The position numbers and the translations under genes are program-made. This document shows positions 1-11,856 of a stretch of DNA of 64,000 nucleotides, in pieces. Numbering within the stretch: position 1 is the stretch's first letter; each line of letters starts with the position of its first letter. The notes under the pieces were generated by a model. It was not told the origin of the DNA and searched no databases. It was given only the letters and a program-made list of their open reading frames with translations. The stretch comes from Pseudomonas sp. B33.4 (GTDB taxonomy: Bacteria; Pseudomonadota; Gammaproteobacteria; Pseudomonadales; Pseudomonadaceae). The stretch lies in the NCBI RefSeq assembly GCF_034555375.1, contig NZ_CP140706.1, positions 4,579,001 through 4,643,000 of the forward strand, read 5' to 3'.

Positions 1-3000
1 GGAAGTCCGACGGCGTCAGGCCACCGGCGTCGTCTTGCAGGCAGTGGGCGATCAGGCTTTGCAGCTCGCCGATGTAGGCATCGGCCAGATCGTTGATGGT
101 CTGCGTGTCGTATCGCTCGGCGCTGAAGGTCCAGCGCAGCAGCAGTTCACCGCCATAGACCTGACTGTCGACGCTCAACTCGTTCGGCAATGGCGCCTGG
201 GGATCGTGCGCGGCACCGACCGACTCATCCAGTGGACGGAACAGCGCATCGCTGCCAAAGCTCTGATCGAACTGACCGAGGTAGTTGAAGGTCACCGGCG
301 CCTGCGGCAGCGCGGCCATACTGCGCTGGCTGAGGTCATCAGCCAGATAACGCAGCACGCCATAACCCAGACCTTTATGCGGCACGGCGCGCAGTTGCTC
401 TTTGATCGCCTTGATCGAAGCGCCCTGCCCGGCGGCCTCTTCGATATTCTGCGGAGTCAGGCGCAGCGGGTAAGCGCTGGTGAACCAGCCGACAGTGCGG
501 GTCAGGTCGATCTCGTCGAACAGGGTTTCGCGGCCGTGGCCTTCCAGCTGAACCAGCGCCGACGGCTGCCCGCTCCAGCGGCACAACACGCGGGCCAGTG
601 CGGTCAGCAGCAAGTCGTTGACCTGCGTGCGGTAAGCCGCCGGAGCCTGTTGCAGCAATTGTTTGGTGTGCTCGGCATCGAGGCGCACGCTGACGGTTTG
701 TGCGTGACGATTCTGCTGGCCGCCCTGCGGGTTTTCGCACGGCAGATCGGCATTCTGACCAGCCAGTTGGGTCTGCCACCAGTCGAGCTCTTCGCGCAGG
801 GATTCGCTGCCGGCGTAAGACTGCAAGCGTGCCGTCCAGTCCTTGAAGGCACTGGTTTTCGCCGGCAATTTGACCGTTTGCCCGGCGTCGAGTTGGCGAT
901 AGACGGTTTGCAGATCGTCGAGCAGAACGCGCCACGACACGCCGTCGACGACCAAGTGATGAATCGCGATAAACAGGCGTTGCTGACCTTGCGGGCCATC
1001 GACCAGCACGGCACGCACCAAAGGCCCTTGTTCAAGATCGAGACTGCGCTGGGCATCAGCGAACAGCGCTTCGCACTTGTCCATCGAAGTGACGCGCACT
1101 TGCCACAACACCACCGCATCGGAAACCGGTTGATGCGTCGCTTGCCATTGGCCGTCGGCCTCGCTGAAGCGCAGGCGCAAGGCGTCATGCTGCTCGATCA
1201 CCGCCAGCAGCGCCTGCTCCAGACGATGCGGTTCCAGCGGCACGGTCGGTTCCAGCAACAGCCCCTGGTTCCAGTGCTGGCGTTCAGGGATTTCCGTGTC
1301 GAAAAACCAATGCTGAATCGGCGTCAGACGCGTTTCACCGGTCACCAGACCTTGCTCGGCCGTCACTTGTTCGGTGCGGCTGGCCACGGCGGCGAGGGTT
1401 TGCACGGTCTGATGCTGGAACAGATCACGCGGGCTGAAATGAATGCCCTGCTGGCGTGCACGGCTGACCACTTGAATCGACAGAATCGAGTCGCCACCCA
1501 GTTCAAAGAAGTTGTCGTTGAGACCGACTTGTTCGACGTTGAGCACTTCGCACCAGATCTGCGCCAGGGTGATTTCCAGCTCGTTGCTCGGGGCGACGTA
1601 GTCCTGACGATTGAGCTCAGGATCCGGCGCTGGCAAGGCGCGACGGTCGAGTTTGCCATTGGCGGTCAGCGGCATGCTCGCCAGCAGGATCAGGTGCGTC
1701 GGCACCATGTAATCCGGCAGTTGCGCCTTGAGGTGCGATTTCACGGCTTCGCGCAGTTCAGCCTGTTTGGCTTCGCTTTGTTCAGCGACCTCAGTGACGA
1801 GGTAACCCACCAATTGTTTGCCGCTTGGCGCATCGAGGGCGAGCACCACGGCTTCGCGGATCGAGTCGTGATCGAGCAGGCGCGTTTCGATTTCGCCCAG
1901 TTCGATGCGGAAACCGCGGATTTTCACCTGATGGTCGATCCGCCCAAGGTATTCCACCAGGCCATTGGCACGTTGGCGCACCAGGTCGCCGGTGCGGTAC
2001 ATGCGCCCGCCATCGGTGACGAACGGGTCAGCGACAAAACGCTCGGCGGTGATGCCCGGACGGTCGTGATAGGCCTGGGCCAGACCGGCACCGCCGACGA
2101 ACAGTTCACCCGTCGCGCCTTGCGGCACCAACGCCAGATCGGCGTCGAGAATGTACGCCACACGCGCACCGATCACGCTGCCGATTGGCACACTGCCGGC
2201 GCCCTCTTCCAGCACCTCTGGCGCCAGACTGGCCAGCGGCATGACCACGGTTTCCGTCGGGCCGTAAGCGTTGAAAAACATCGACGGTTTGAACGCTGCG
2301 CGAATCCGTTGCAGATGCTCGCCGGTCAGCGCTTCGCCACCGGTGATGATCATGCGCACCGGCAAAATTTCGTTTTGCGTCGAGAGGAACTGCGCCAACT
2401 GGCTGCCATAGCTCGGGGTGAAGCCGAGCACGTTGATTTTATGCGCACGGATCAGACCGCAGATTTCTTCCGCGTCCCACTGACCTTGTGCACGCAACAC
2501 CACCTGCGCACCGCTGAGCAGCGGCACCAACAGACGCTCGGTCGCGGCATCGAAGTTGATCGAATAGAAGTGCAGTTCGCAGTCGTCGGGGCGCATACCG
2601 AAACGCTCGATCACCGCTTGGCAGTGCATGGCGATTTCGCCGTGGGAGACCACCACGCCTTTCGGCTTGCCGGTCGAACCCGAGGTGTAAATCAGGTACG
2701 CCTGATGCTGTGGCAGGCTGATAAACGGCAACTCGCTGGCCGGGTGAGCGGCCAGCGCTGCGCTGTCCTCCTCCAGGCACCAACGCGCCACATTTGGCGG
2801 CAGATCGCCGAGGGCGTTGAACATCGCGCGATCACTGAGCAGCAAACCAATGCGGCTGTCTTCGATCATGTAATGCAGACGGTCGAGCGGGTATTCCGGG
2901 TCCAGCGGCACGTACGCGCCGCCAGCCTTGAGAATCGCCAGCAGGCCGATGACCATTTCCAGTGAACGCTCCAGTGCCAGACCAACGCGCACTTGCGGAC

Positions 3001-6000
3001 CGACGCCGCGCTCTCGCAGGGCCCAGGCCAGACGATTGGCGCGGGCATCGAGTTCGGCGTAGCTCAGGGTCTGCCCGGCGAAGGTCAGGGCCGGCGCGTC
3101 TTTGCGCGCCAGCGCCTGTTCGGCGAACAGGTGATGAATGCACTGATCGAGACGATGCTCGCCTGGCTCGATGCCGAGGCTGTCGAGCAGCTGCTGTTGC
3201 TCCGGTTGATCGAGCAGCGGCAATTCGCTGAGGCGCTGTTGCGGATCGGCGATCAGCGCTTCAAGCAGATTGCGCCAATGTTTGGCCATGCGCGCGATGG
3301 TCGGCTCATCGAACAGATCAGTGCTGTAGGTCAGGCAGCAACCGAGGCGATGGTCGAGGTCGGTGACTTCCAGGTTGAGGTCGAACTTGGTCGCCCGCGC
3401 ATCGTTGGCCAGGTACTCGACGGTCATGCCGGCGAGCATGCGGCTCTGCTGGAATTCCCAGCGCTGCACGTTGCACATCACCTGGAACAGCGGGTTGTAC
3501 GCGGCGCTGCGCGGCGGTTGCAAGGCTTCAACCAGATGATCGAACGGCAGGTCCTGGTGCGACTGGCCTTCGATCACGGTGTGGCGCACCTGTTCGAACA
3601 ATTCGCCGACCGACATCATGCCGTCGAGCTGGCAACGCAGCACCTGTGTGTTGAGGAACGCGCCGATCAGCCCTTCGCTTTCCGGGCGGATGCGGTTGGC
3701 CACCGGCGCGCCGATGCGCAGATCGGTCTGGCCGCTGTAGCGGTAAAGCAGCGTGGCGAGCGCGGCGGTCATGGTCATGAACAGGGTCAGACCGTTTTGC
3801 GCATTGAACGCACGAACCCGTGCGGCGAGGTCATCGCTCAGGTCGAAGCGGAACAATTCGCCCTGATGGCTTTGCACTGGCGGACGCGGACGATCACCCG
3901 GCAATTCCAGCAACGGATGTTCACGGCCGAGTTGCGCGGTCCAGTAGTCGAGTTGACGCTGACGCTCGCCAGACTCCAGCCAGTTGCGCTGCCAGACGCT
4001 GTAGTCGAGGTACTGCACCGGCAACGGTTCCAGCGGTGAATCGCGATCATCGACAAACGCTTCGTAAAGCGCGCTGAGTTCGCGGGCGAAAATGTCCATC
4101 GCCCAGCCTTCGGTGACGATGTGATGCAGCGTCAGCACGAAGTAATGCTCGTGTTCGGCAGTCTTGACCAGACAGGCGCGCAGCAGCGGACCGGTTTCCA
4201 GATCGAACGGCAGATGCGCTTCTTCGTCGGCCAGTTGCTGAACCTTTTGCTCACGCACATCGGCGGCAAGTTTTGAGAAATCCTTCCAGCCCATGCGCAC
4301 GCCGGTTTCGGCATGCACCTGCTGACGGGCAACGCCGTCGACGCTCGGGAACGTGGTGCGCAGGGTTTCATGGCGCAGGATCAGCGCTTGCAACGCCGAC
4401 TCGAAACGCTCGACATGCAACACGCCACGCAGGCGCGCCATGCCGCCAACGTTGTACGCCGGGCTGTCCGGCTCCATTTGCCAGAGGAACCACATGCGCT
4501 GTTGCGAGTATGACAACGGCACCGGTTGGCTGCGGTCGACCTTGTCGATCGGCGGCTGTTTGTTGGTGCGGCCGCTGGCCTGGATCAACCGGATCTGTTC
4601 GGCGAAATCACCGAGTTCACTGTGCTCGAACAACGCACGCAACGGCAGTTCGACGTCACAGGCCTGACGGCTGCGCGAGATGATTTGCGTGGCCAGCAGC
4701 GAGTGACCGCCGAGGGCGAAGAAATCGTCGCGAAGGCCGACTTGGGTCAGGCCGAGCACTTCGCGCCAGATCGCGGCGATCTGCTGTTCCAGTTCAGTGA
4801 CCGGCTCGACATGTTCACGCACTTGCCATTGGGGTTCAGGCAAGGCGCGGCGGTCGAGTTTGCCGCTTGGGCTGAGGGGCATTGCGTCCAGACGCATCAG
4901 TTGCGCCGGGACCATGTATTCGGGCAGCTCGGCGGCCAGAGCAGTTTTCAGGCGAGTGATTTGCCCGTCGTGATCTTCGTTGATATCGGTCGCGGTGAAG
5001 TAGCCGATCAGCTGTGCGCCGGCAGCGGTTTCGCGTACCAGCACCACGGCTTGGGCGACGCCGTGCTGGGCGAGCAGGCGCGCTTCGATCTCTTCCGGTT
5101 CGACGCGGAAACCACGCAGCTTGACCTGTTGATCGAGGCGGCCGAGGTATTCGATGACGCCATCGGCGGTCCAGCGCGCGCGGTCGCCAGTGCGGTACAA
5201 ACGCGCGCCCTGCTCGCCCAATGGATCGACCACAAAGCGTTCAGCGGTCAACGATGGACGGCCGAGGTAACCACGGGCCAGACCAACGCCGCTGATGCAC
5301 AGTTCACCCGGCACACCGGCCGGCAATGGATTCAGCTCGGCATCGAGCACGCGGCAAATCACATTGCCCAGCGGACGACCAATCGGTGAGCGCTCGCCAT
5401 CGGCCGTGGTGCAATGCCAATGGGTGACGTTGATCGCGGTTTCGGTCGGGCCATAACGGTTGTGCAGTTGCACGGCGGGCAGTTGCGCGAGTACACGGTT
5501 ACGCAGTTCGGCCGGTAGAGCTTCACCACCGGAGAAGACCCGGCGCAGGCTGGTGCATTCGGCGCTCAGCGGTTCGTCGATGAACAGCGAGAGCAGCGGC
5601 GGCACAAAGTGCAGCGTGGTCACGCCATGCTCTTGAACAAGCTGCGCGATGCGATGCGGATCGCGGTGTTCACCGGGACCGGCGATCAGCAGACGAGCAC
5701 CAGTGATCAACGGCCAGAAGCATTCCCACACCGACACGTCGAAACTGATCGGGGCCTTTTGCATCAGCACATCGGTTTCATTGAGAGCGTATGCGTTCTG
5801 CATCCATTGCAGACGTTCGGCCAGTGCCGCGTGGGTGTTGCCGACGCCTTTCGGTTGACCGGTGGAACCCGAGGTGTAAATCACGTAAGCGAGGTTGTCG
5901 CCGTGCAAGTGCAGGCCTGGTGCCTGGCTCGGCCAGTTTTCCAGGTGCAAAGCGTCCATGGCGATCACGCTGACGCCGTCGCTGGCCGGCAAGCGCTCAA

Positions 6001-9000
6001 GCAACTCAGTTTGCGTCAGGAGCAATTCGACGCCGCTGTCGCTGAGCATGTAAGCCAGTCGATCGGCCGGGTAATCCGGGTCGAGCGGCACATAAGCGCC
6101 GCCGGCCTTGATGATCGCCAACAGGCCGATCAACAGTTGTGGCGAACGCTCGGCGGCAATGGCCACGCAGACATCCGGGCCGACGCCTTTGTCGCGCAGA
6201 TAATGGGCGAGGCGGTTGGCCTGGGTGTGCAGTTCGGCGAAGTCGAGACTGCCGCCGTCCCATACCAGCGCGGTGCGCTCCGGGGTCTGCCGCGCCTGCT
6301 CGTTGAGCAGTTCCGGCAGCCATTGTTGCGCCGGGGTGCAGGGTGCAACGCCCCAGTTTTTTTGCTGAGCGTGCTCGCTGACGGTGAGCAATTGCAGATC
6401 GCCGATGGCTTGCTCCGGACGTTCGCAGACTTCGCGCAACAGGTTGCTGAAGTGCTCGGCCAGACGCGCAATGGTCGTGGCATTGAACAGTTCGCTGGCA
6501 TAGTCGAACGACAAGGTCAGCCGCCCATTGCGGTCTTCTTCGCTGTGCAGTTGCAGGTCGAACTTGGCTTCGCGGCTATGCCACGGCAGCTCTTCGGCGA
6601 GCAGTCCCGGCAGGCGCTTGAGCGAGCTCAGATCGCGCTGCTGGTGGTTGAACATGACCTGGAACAGGCCTTGTTCGCGGGCCTGCGGGAAGGCTTCGAG
6701 CAGCTGTTCAAAGGGCAGATCCTGATTCGCTTGTGCACCGAGTGCGGCTTGGCGTGTCTGGGCTAACAGCTCAACAAACGGCAGGCGCGAATCGATCTCG
6801 GCGCGCAGCACCTGGGTGTTGATGAAGAAGCCGATCAGGCCTTGAGTTTCCAGACGCGGACGGTTGGCATTCGGCACGCCGATGCGGATGTCGCGCTGAC
6901 CGCTGTAGCGATGCAGCAAGCTCTGGAATGCCGAGAGCAGCAACATGAATGGCGTCGATTGATGCGCCTGAGCCGTGTTGCGGATCGCCTCGCTGAGGCT
7001 GGCGTCCAGCCGCACGGTGTGACGCTCGGCACTATGAACATGCTGTGCCGAACGCGCAGAGTCAGTGGCCAGCTCGAGGGTCGGATGCTCGTCGCCCAAC
7101 TGCGCTTTCCAGTACGCCAGTTGCCGCTCGCCCTCGCCTTGCGCCAGCCATTGGCGCTGCCAGCTGCCGTAGTCGGCGTACTGGGTTGGCAGCGGCGCAA
7201 GGGTCGCTGTTGCGCCTTGCGTAGCGGCGGCGTACAGGCGCGAGAACTCGTCGATCAACACGTTCAGCGACCAGCCGTCGGCGATGATGTGGTGCAGGGT
7301 CACCAGCAGTTGATGATCTTCATCGTCGAGACGCACCAGCGTCACCCACAGCAGCGGGCCTTTTTCCAGATCGAACTGAGTGCGTGCTTCGTCTTCGCGG
7401 ATTTGCTGCGCGCGGGCTTCACGCTCATGCGCCGGCAGATCGCTGATGTCGATCAGTTGCAAATTGAGTTCGGCGGCGGCATCGACTTGCTGCAGGGCCA
7501 CGCCGTCGCGCTCGAAGAAGCGGGTGCGCAGGGATTCATGGCGCTCGATCAGTTGCTGGAAACTGGCGCGCAAGGCGTCTTCGTCCAGTTCGCCGCGCAA
7601 ACGCAGGGCACCGGGAATGTTGTAGGCGCTGCTCTGTGGGTCGAGTTGCCAAGTGATCCACAAACGGTTTTGTGCCAGCGATTGCGGCATTGGTTCGGAG
7701 CGCGACAACGCGGTGATTGCGCCTTGAGCGCTACCGCCGTCCTGTTGCTGTTGCGCCACGGCAGCGGCGAACGCGGCCAGCGTCGGCGCTTCGAACAGCA
7801 GGCGCAGGTTCAGCTCAAGGGCGAGTTCTTCGCGGACTCGGGCGATGACTTGGGCGGCGGCGATCGAGTTGCCGCCGAGCAGGAAGAAGTGATCGTCGGC
7901 GTTGACCTGTTTGACGCCGAGTTGCTCGGCCCAGATTTTACCGATCAGTGCTTCGAGTTCGGATGTGCTGGCTGTTGCACCGTGGGTTTCGGACGTGTTC
8001 GACGGAAACACCGCGTAACTGTCGAGGCTGCCATCGGCCAGGCGATTGCGGCATGCCGAACGCTGCAATTTGCCACTGGAGGTTTTCGGCAGCGCGCCTG
8101 GATGGAGCAGCACCACCACGCTTGGGGCCTCTTGATAAGCCTCGGCCACCGCTTGGCGGATGGCTTTGATCAACGCTTCCGGCGGCAGGATTTTCTGCAC
8201 GCTACGGCTGATTTCCGCCGCGATGCCGATGCCCTCTTCGCCATTCTGACTGACGGCGAATGCAGCGACGCGGCCCTTGCGCACCACTTCCACTTCGTTC
8301 TCGACGGTCTTCTCGATGTCCTGCGGGTAGAGGTTGTGGCCACGCACGATCAGCATGTCTTTCAGGCGACCGGTGATGAATAGCTCACCGCTGCGCATAA
8401 ACCCCAAATCGCCAGTGCGCAACCAGGTACGGCCGGCGTGCTGAACGAAAGTCTTGGCACTGGCTTCGGGGTTGCGCCAGTAACCGTGGGCGATGCTCGG
8501 ACCGGCGGCCCAGACTTCACCGACAGCGTTGTCGGCCAGTTCATCGAGGCTGCTCGGCTCGACGATCAGCACCGCGTGTTCCGGTTGGCTGATGCCGCAA
8601 CTCATGATCGGGCTGCCTTCGCCCGGCTCGGCGCGATTCTGTGCCAAAGCCTGATCGTCGACGCGCAACGCAGGAATCCCGGTGCCGCGCGGGGTGCCGG
8701 CGACAAACAGCGTGGCCTCGGCCAGACCGTATGAGGCCATGAAGCTGTCTGCGCTGAAACCGCTCGCGGTGAACTTCTCGGCGAAGCGTTCAAGGGTGTC
8801 GAGACGGATCGGTTCGGAGCCGGAGTACGCCACGCGCCAATGACTCAGATCGAGACGTTCGAGGGCCGACTCACTGACCCGTTCGCTGCACAAGCGATAA
8901 GCGAAGTCCGGCCCGCCGCTGATGGTGCCGCCGTATTGGCTGATCGCTTCGAGCCAGCGCAATGGCCGGCCGAGGAAGTACGCCGGTGACATCAGAATGC

Positions 9001-9697
9001 ACGGCACGCCGCTGAAAATCGGCTGTAGCAGACCGCCGATCAAACCCATGTCGTGGTACAGCGGCAACCAGCTGACGATCACGTCATCGGGGTTCACATC
9101 GATGCCAAAACCGTGGCGGATCAGCAGTTCGTTGGCGACCAGGTTGCCATGGCTGACCTGCACGCCTTTGGGCAACGCGGTGGAGCCGGAGGTGTATTGC
9201 AGGAAGGCGATGTGGTCCGGCGGCAGGTTCGGCTCAACCCAGTTTTGCGCCAGGGCGCTGTCGAGGCTGTCGACACACAGCAACGGCGGCGCGCCTTCGA
9301 TCTGCTGCAAGGCGTCGCACAGGTCGGCGCTGGTCAGCAGCAGACGCGGTTCGGCGTCGGCGATGATCGACAGCAAACGCTCCTGATGGTGACGACGCGC
9401 GGATTCCGGCGGATAGGCCGGCACCGCGATCACCCCTGCGTAAAGGCAGCCAAAAAACGCCGCGACGTAATCCGGACCGCTTGGAAACAGCAGTACCGCG
9501 CGATCACCGAATTCTGCGCCAGCCTGCAATGCGGCGGCGATGGTGCGCGCGCGCTCATCCAGTTCGCGATAGCTGAGCACCACAGCCTGCTCTGGGTTTT
9601 CGGCAAGAAAACGCAAGGCCAGTTGATCCGGCGTCAGGGCCGCACGGCGCTGAAGGGCCTGGACCAGGGTGCTGGGGAGTTCGAACGCGTCGGTCAT
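1..9697 (-). CDS. pvdL: Pyoverdine chromophore NRPS PvdL (5' part; runs off the window)
   Basis: Non-ribosomal peptide synthetase that starts pyoverdine assembly in the cytoplasm. The first 3,232 residues are visible. Domain order from the N-terminus: fatty-acyl-AMP ligase (about 1-570, [11 protein letters not shown]), carrier (LGGNS near 608), condensation (HHIIADG near 800), adenylation ([11 protein letters not shown] near 1275), carrier (LGGHS near 1663), condensation (HHIVTEG near 1855), adenylation ([11 protein letters not shown] near 2340), carrier (LGGDS near 2735) and epimerisation (HHLVVDG near 2915), ending where the next module should begin. An acyl-ligase start followed by C-A-T, C-A-T-E is the known PvdL plan (acyl chain, L-Glu, D-Tyr, then Dab). 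Substrates are taken from the family; the pocket residues were not decisive by eye. The LGGDS carrier before the E domain is the form usual upstream of epimerases. The start is ATG at 9697 behind AGGAAA. It diverges from pvdS and has a PvdS-type promoter. Confidence 0.95.
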   Translation of the reverse strand, partial: MTDAFELPSTLVQALQRRAALTPDQLALRFLAENPEQAVVLSYRELDERARTIAAALQAGAEFGDRAVLLFPSGPDYVAAFFGCLYAGVIAVPAYPPESARRHHQERLLSIIADAEPRLLLTSADLCDALQQIEGAPPLLCVDSLDSALAQNWVEPNLPPDHIAFLQYTSGSTALPKGVQVSHGNLVANELLIRHGFGIDVNPDDVIVSWLPLYHDMGLIGGLLQPIFSGVPCILMSPAYFLGRPLRWLEAISQYGGTISGGPDFAYRLCSERVSESALERLDLSHWRVAYSGSEPIRLDTLERFAEKFTASGFSADSFMASYGLAEATLFVAGTPRGTGIPALRVDDQALAQNRAEPGEGSPIMSCGISQPEHAVLIVEPSSLDELADNAVGEVWAAGPSIAHGYWRNPEASAKTFVQHAGRTWLRTGDLGFMRSGELFITGRLKDMLIVRGHNLYPQDIEKTVENEVEVVRKGRVAAFAVSQNGEEGIGIAAEISRSVQKILPPEALIKAIRQAVAEAYQEAPSVVVLLHPGALPKTSSGKLQRSACRNRLADGSLDSYAVFPSNTSETHGATASTSELEALIGKIWAEQLGVKQVNADDHFFLLGGNSIAAAQVIARVREELALELNLRLLFEAPTLAAFAAAVAQQQQDGGSAQGAITALSRSEPMPQSLAQNRLWITWQLDPQSSAYNIPGALRLRGELDEDALRASFQQLIERHESLRTRFFERDGVALQQVDAAAELNLQLIDISDLPAHEREARAQQIREDEARTQFDLEKGPLLWVTLVRLDDEDHQLLVTLHHIIADGWSLNVLIDEFSRLYAAATQGATATLAPLPTQYADYGSWQRQWLAQGEGERQLAYWKAQLGDEHPTLELATDSARSAQHVHSAERHTVRLDASLSEAIRNTAQAHQSTPFMLLLSAFQSLLHRYSGQRDIRIGVPNANRPRLETQGLIGFFINTQVLRAEIDSRLPFVELLAQTRQAALGAQANQDLPFEQLLEAFPQAREQGLFQVMFNHQQRDLSSLKRLPGLLAEELPWHSREAKFDLQLHSEEDRNGRLTLSFDYASELFNATTIARLAEHFSNLLREVCERPEQAIGDLQLLTVSEHAQQKNWGVAPCTPAQQWLPELLNEQARQTPERTALVWDGGSLDFAELHTQANRLAHYLRDKGVGPDVCVAIAAERSPQLLIGLLAIIKAGGAYVPLDPDYPADRLAYMLSDSGVELLLTQTELLERLPASDGVSVIAMDALHLENWPSQAPGLHLHGDNLAYVIYTSGSTGQPKGVGNTHAALAERLQWMQNAYALNETDVLMQKAPISFDVSVWECFWPLITGARLLIAGPGEHRDPHRIAQLVQEHGVTTLHFVPPLLSLFIDEPLSAECTSLRRVFSGGEALPAELRNRVLAQLPAVQLHNRYGPTETAINVTHWHCTTADGERSPIGRPLGNVICRVLDAELNPLPAGVPGELCISGVGLARGYLGRPSLTAERFVVDPLGEQGARLYRTGDRARWTADGVIEYLGRLDQQVKLRGFRVEPEEIEARLLAQHGVAQAVVLVRETAAGAQLIGYFTATDINEDHDGQITRLKTALAAELPEYMVPAQLMRLDAMPLSPSGKLDRRALPEPQWQVREHVEPVTELEQQIAAIWREVLGLTQVGLRDDFFALGGHSLLATQIISRSRQACDVELPLRALFEHSELGDFAEQIRLIQASGRTNKQPPIDKVDRSQPVPLSYSQQRMWFLWQMEPDSPAYNVGGMARLRGVLHVERFESALQALILRHETLRTTFPSVDGVARQQVHAETGVRMGWKDFSKLAADVREQKVQQLADEEAHLPFDLETGPLLRACLVKTAEHEHYFVLTLHHIVTEGWAMDIFARELSALYEAFVDDRDSPLEPLPVQYLDYSVWQRNWLESGERQRQLDYWTAQLGREHPLLELPGDRPRPPVQSHQGELFRFDLSDDLAARVRAFNAQNGLTLFMTMTAALATLLYRYSGQTDLRIGAPVANRIRPESEGLIGAFLNTQVLRCQLDGMMSVGELFEQVRHTVIEGQSHQDLPFDHLVEALQPPRSAAYNPLFQVMCNVQRWEFQQSRMLAGMTVEYLANDARATKFDLNLEVTDLDHRLGCCLTYSTDLFDEPTIARMAKHWRNLLEALIADPQQRLSELPLLDQPEQQQLLDSLGIEPGEHRLDQCIHHLFAEQALARKDAPALTFAGQTLSYAELDARANRLAWALRERGVGPQVRVGLALERSLEMVIGLLAILKAGGAYVPLDPEYPLDRLHYMIEDSRIGLLLSDRAMFNALGDLPPNVARWCLEEDSAALAAHPASELPFISLPQHQAYLIYTSGSTGKPKGVVVSHGEIAMHCQAVIERFGMRPDDCELHFYSINFDAATERLLVPLLSGAQVVLRAQGQWDAEEICGLIRAHKINVLGFTPSYGSQLAQFLSTQNEILPVRMIITGGEALTGEHLQRIRAAFKPSMFFNAYGPTETVVMPLASLAPEVLEEGAGSVPIGSVIGARVAYILDADLALVPQGATGELFVGGAGLAQAYHDRPGITAERFVADPFVTDGGRMYRTGDLVRQRANGLVEYLGRIDHQVKIRGFRIELGEIETRLLDHDSIREAVVLALDAPSGKQLVGYLVTEVAEQSEAKQAELREAVKSHLKAQLPDYMVPTHLILLASMPLTANGKLDRRALPAPDPELNRQDYVAPSNELEITLAQIWCEVLNVEQVGLNDNFFELGGDSILSIQVVSRARQQGIHFSPRDLFQHQTVQTLAAVASRTEQVTAEQGLVTGETRLTPIQHWFFDTEIPERQHWNQGLLLEPTVPLEPHRLEQALLAVIEQHDALRLRFSEADGQWQATHQPVSDAVVLWQVRVTSMDKCEALFADAQRSLDLEQGPLVRAVLVDGPQGQQRLFIAIHHLVVDGVSWRVLLDDLQTVYRQLDAGQTVKLPAKTSAFKDWTARLQSYAGSESLREELDWWQTQLAGQNADLPCENPQGGQQNRHAQTVSVRLDAEHTKQLLQQAPAAYRTQVNDLLLTALARVLCRWSGQPSALVQLEGHGRETLFDEIDLTRTVGWFTSAYPLRLTPQNIEEAAGQGASIKAIKEQLRAVPHKGLGYGVLRYLADDLSQRSMAALPQAPVTFNYLGQFDQSFGSDALFRPLDESVGAAHDPQAPLPNELSVDSQVYGGELLLRWTFSAERYDTQTINDLADAYIGELQSLIAHCLQDDAGGLTPSDF

Positions 9698-9849
9698 GAG
9701 GTTTCCTGCCTGAATTCGGCTTGCTAGTGGAATCGGGTTGCTGCGTCACGCCCCTCAAAGGGCATGCAGGGCGCGGTCTGTGCCGACCGCGCAAGGCTGC
9801 GGAATGTGGCTTGGTCGGGCTCTGCACCCGGAACCATTCACCAATGAGA

Positions 9850-9873
9850 ACGGATGACGTCTTGAAATAATTA
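9850..9873 (-). promoter_or_regulatory. PvdS-type iron-starvation box upstream of pvdL
   Basis: Read on the minus strand the sequence is TAATT, exactly 16 bases, then CGT. The PvdS promoter consensus is TAAAT-N16/17-CGT, so this is a one-base variant of the -35 element with the right spacing. It points toward pvdL and leaves a leader of about 150 bases. It is the only good candidate seen between pvdL and pvdS. Confidence 0.7.
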
Positions 9874-9962
9874 GTCGGCAGGCTGGATCGCCAACGGGGC
9901 TGGGGTGTGGCGGCGTGTCGCAGTTCTCACATTGCACCGATTTGGATCATTAGTTCTCTTTC

Positions 9963-9995
9963 TCAATTGACAATCATTATCATTCAACATAATTT
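9963..9995 (+). promoter_or_regulatory. Fur box overlapping the pvdS promoter
   Basis: Positions 9963-9981 match the 19-base Fur consensus at about 14 positions, with the 3' half (TGACAATCATTATC) differing from consensus at one base. A perfect -35 hexamer TTGACA (9967-9972) lies inside it, followed by -10-like TAATTT (9990-9995) at a 17-base spacing. Iron-bound Fur would therefore block polymerase at the -35 region, the known logic of pvdS control. Confidence 0.85.
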
Positions 9996-10067
9996 GTCGC
10001 TCGATGTGTAGGACGGCCCCGTCCCCGAAGGCGTCCCACTAACCTATTTGGCAGCAAGGTGATTTCC

Positions 10068-10622
10068 ATGACGGAACAAGTATCCACAAGCAAGTGCGAT
10101 TCACCGCTACTTCAGGCATTCGTCGACAATCGACTGATTCTGGTCAAGATTGCAGCCCGCATTACCGGCTGCCGGTCACGCGCCGAAGATGTGGTGCAGG
10201 ATGCATTTTTCCGACTGCAATCAGCGCCACCGATCACATCGTCGATCAAGGCGCAACTGAGCTATCTGTTCCAGATCGTGCGCAACCTCGCCATCGATCA
10301 CTACCGCAAGCAGGCGCTTGAGCAGAAGTACTCCGGCCCTGAAGAGGAAGGGCTGAACGTGGTTATTCAAGGTGCTTCGCCGGAAACCTCGCACATCAAC
10401 TTTTCGACCCTGGAAAACATCGCCGACGCATTGACCGAGCTGCCTAGCCGCACCCGTTATGCGTTCGAGATGTACCGCCTGCACGGCGTGCCGCAAAAGG
10501 ATATCGCCAAGGAACTCGGCGTTTCGCCGACCCTGGTCAACTTCATGATTCGTGATGCACTGGTGCACTGCCGCAAGGTCTCGGGCAGTCGTCGGGATGC
10601 GGTGATTGCGGGTCGTCGTTAA
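10068..10622 (+). CDS. pvdS: ECF sigma factor PvdS (pyoverdine regulator)
   Basis: A 184-residue extracytoplasmic-function sigma factor that directs RNA polymerase to iron-starvation promoters of pyoverdine genes. Region 2 lies at about residues 15-85 (SRAEDVVQDAFFRL and a DHYRKQ stretch). Region 4 lies at about 120-175, with the helix-turn-helix around GVPQKDIAKELGVS. The identification rests on this family reading, the neighbouring pvdL, and two PvdS-type promoters in the window. ATG at 10068 is preferred because AAGGTGA sits five bases upstream; a GTG nine bases earlier lacks a site. The gene is preceded by a Fur box, and a REPIN follows the stop. In the family the protein is held by the anti-sigma factor FpvR, which is not in this window. 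Confidence 0.95.
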   Translation: MTEQVSTSKCDSPLLQAFVDNRLILVKIAARITGCRSRAEDVVQDAFFRLQSAPPITSSIKAQLSYLFQIVRNLAIDHYRKQALEQKYSGPEEEGLNVVIQGASPETSHINFSTLENIADALTELPSRTRYAFEMYRLHGVPQKDIAKELGVSPTLVNFMIRDALVHCRKVSGSRRDAVIAGRR

Positions 10623-10645
10623 GATTCAGATTTTGCGTCAAGCCA

Positions 10646-10717
10646 TTCGCGAGCAGGCTCGCTCCCACATTGGATCTGTGTACGCAGAACCCATGTGGGA
10701 GCGAGCCTGCTCGTGAA
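10646..10717. repeat. REPIN (inverted REP pair) after pvdS
   Basis: Two near-perfect inverted 25-base arms (10646-10670 and 10693-10717) containing GCGAGCAGGCTCGCTCCCAC and its complement, separated by about 22 bases. This is the common Pseudomonas REP doublet, here between the ends of pvdS and the convergent acetyltransferase gene. It may act as a shared 3' hairpin. Confidence 0.85.
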
Positions 10718-10755
10718 GGCGGCCTCAAGATCACAGAAATCCTGAAGCCAGATCA

Positions 10756-11769
10756 TCACGCCAACCTGCACCGATCAAAAAACCGCTCACGCCCCAGAAT
10801 CATCAGCGCCGCGCGCTTGTGCGGAAAGTCGAACTCTTTCTCACAGTGAAAGCACTGATTCTGCATATGGCCAATCATCTTCGCGTTGTCGGCCCTAGGT
10901 TCAGCGACCACGCGTTGCGTGCGCGGATCATCCAGAAACAGGTAATGCACCAGCGCCGATAACCAGCTCGCCACTTTGTGTGGGCCGCGATGATCTTCCT
11001 CGCCGACCAGCATGTGAATGCCACGATCATAATTGTCGGCATCGTAGAACGGCGCAATGCGATCTTCCTTGGCCCAGTAAGCTTCAAAGTAGGCAAAAGG
11101 CTGATCATCGAAACAGCCGATCAAAGTCAGCGTATGCGGATCAGCATCGAGTTTGCTCAGGTAGTCGCGGTGTTTTTCGATGCTGCCCTCTTCCTCCCAG
11201 AAACTGGCCACGCGCGGACTGTTCTGCCAGCGATTGAAGCGTGGCAGGTCTTCTTCGATTTCGACGGTGCGCAGGGAAATCCACGCGCCAAGACGTGCAT
11301 CGAAACGCCGATAGACCTCTCCGCGCGGCTTCACCGGTCGCAGTGGATGACGTTTGCCCTGGCTGATGACCATTTGCTGCGGATAGCTGCCAGTCAATGA
11401 AGTGCCAAGCCAAGGTTGTGGCAGTTGCCAGAACAGCGTGCGTTCGCAGCGATATTCGCCAGCCACTTCGGTGCTCACCAGCAAGCCACTGCGCAAGGCT
11501 TCGGTCGGCGGCTGATCCAGTTGCCAGGTCAATTGCTGGCATGCCGGATCCCGCGCAAACAGCCAGTAACAGGCTGCCCAAAACGCCTGCCCGGGCGGCA
11601 GTGCAAAGCGCTCATCGAGCTGGATCGGCCCCCTGGCCTCCCGGTCAAGGCGCAAGCGAATCAGCGGTTGCCCGTCCAGGCTCAGGCTCAGACGGCTTTC
11701 AGTGGCATCAGCGATCAGTTGACTGCCCGAAGGCAAGGCCAGGGCAGTCAGTTCATTCAGATTGGACAT
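10756..11769 (-). CDS. IucB/PvdYII-like siderophore acetyltransferase (GNAT)
   Basis: A 337-residue protein with an N-terminal region of about 150 residues and a C-terminal GNAT fold (about 155-330). The C-terminal half carries GIHMLVGEEDHRGPHKVASWLSAL-type residues and VVAEPRADNAKMIGH, the pattern of IucB/AlcB/RhbD acetyltransferases that acylate N-hydroxylated amines with acetyl-CoA. Beside pvdS the likely role is N5-acetylation of hydroxyornithine for the pyoverdine peptide, as known for PvdYII of some P. aeruginosa strains. That assignment is inferred. ATG at 11769 starts the protein (MSNLNEL). An exact PvdS promoter lies 41 bases upstream, so it should be iron-regulated. It ends facing pvdS across a REPIN. 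Confidence 0.8.
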   Translation of the reverse strand: MSNLNELTALALPSGSQLIADATESRLSLSLDGQPLIRLRLDREARGPIQLDERFALPPGQAFWAACYWLFARDPACQQLTWQLDQPPTEALRSGLLVSTEVAGEYRCERTLFWQLPQPWLGTSLTGSYPQQMVISQGKRHPLRPVKPRGEVYRRFDARLGAWISLRTVEIEEDLPRFNRWQNSPRVASFWEEEGSIEKHRDYLSKLDADPHTLTLIGCFDDQPFAYFEAYWAKEDRIAPFYDADNYDRGIHMLVGEEDHRGPHKVASWLSALVHYLFLDDPRTQRVVAEPRADNAKMIGHMQNQCFHCEKEFDFPHKRAALMILGRERFFDRCRLA

Positions 11770-11809
11770 GGGTCGGGCTCACGATAATCGTCGACAGTTC
11801 AACGATGGG

Positions 11810-11833
11810 ACGTGAGCCGAGAAAGGAAATTTA
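11810..11833 (-). promoter_or_regulatory. PvdS iron-starvation box, exact consensus
   Basis: On the minus strand the sequence is CCTAAAT, 16 bases measured from TAAAT, then CGT. This matches the PvdS consensus TAAAT-N16-CGT exactly. It lies 41 bases before the ATG of the IucB-like acetyltransferase and points into it. Confidence 0.85.
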
Positions 11834-11856
11834 GGCTTTACCGAGAAATCAGCGCC

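Noticed and set aside
35..2965. Long open frame on the plus strand opposite pvdL (976 residues)
   Set aside because: Its translation is rich in Gln, Arg and His with no domain, and the minus strand encodes adenylation, carrier and epimerisation motifs in this exact span. It is the shadow of pvdL.
4080..4150. HHIVTEG instead of HHxxxDG in the second PvdL condensation domain as a sign of inactivity
   Set aside because: The catalytic second His is kept; Glu for Asp at this position is a mild change and not enough to call the domain dead.
6842..8383. Plus-strand open frame of 513 residues opposite the first condensation domain
   Set aside because: Complementary reading of a GC-rich NRPS gene; no ribosome site, no recognisable family.
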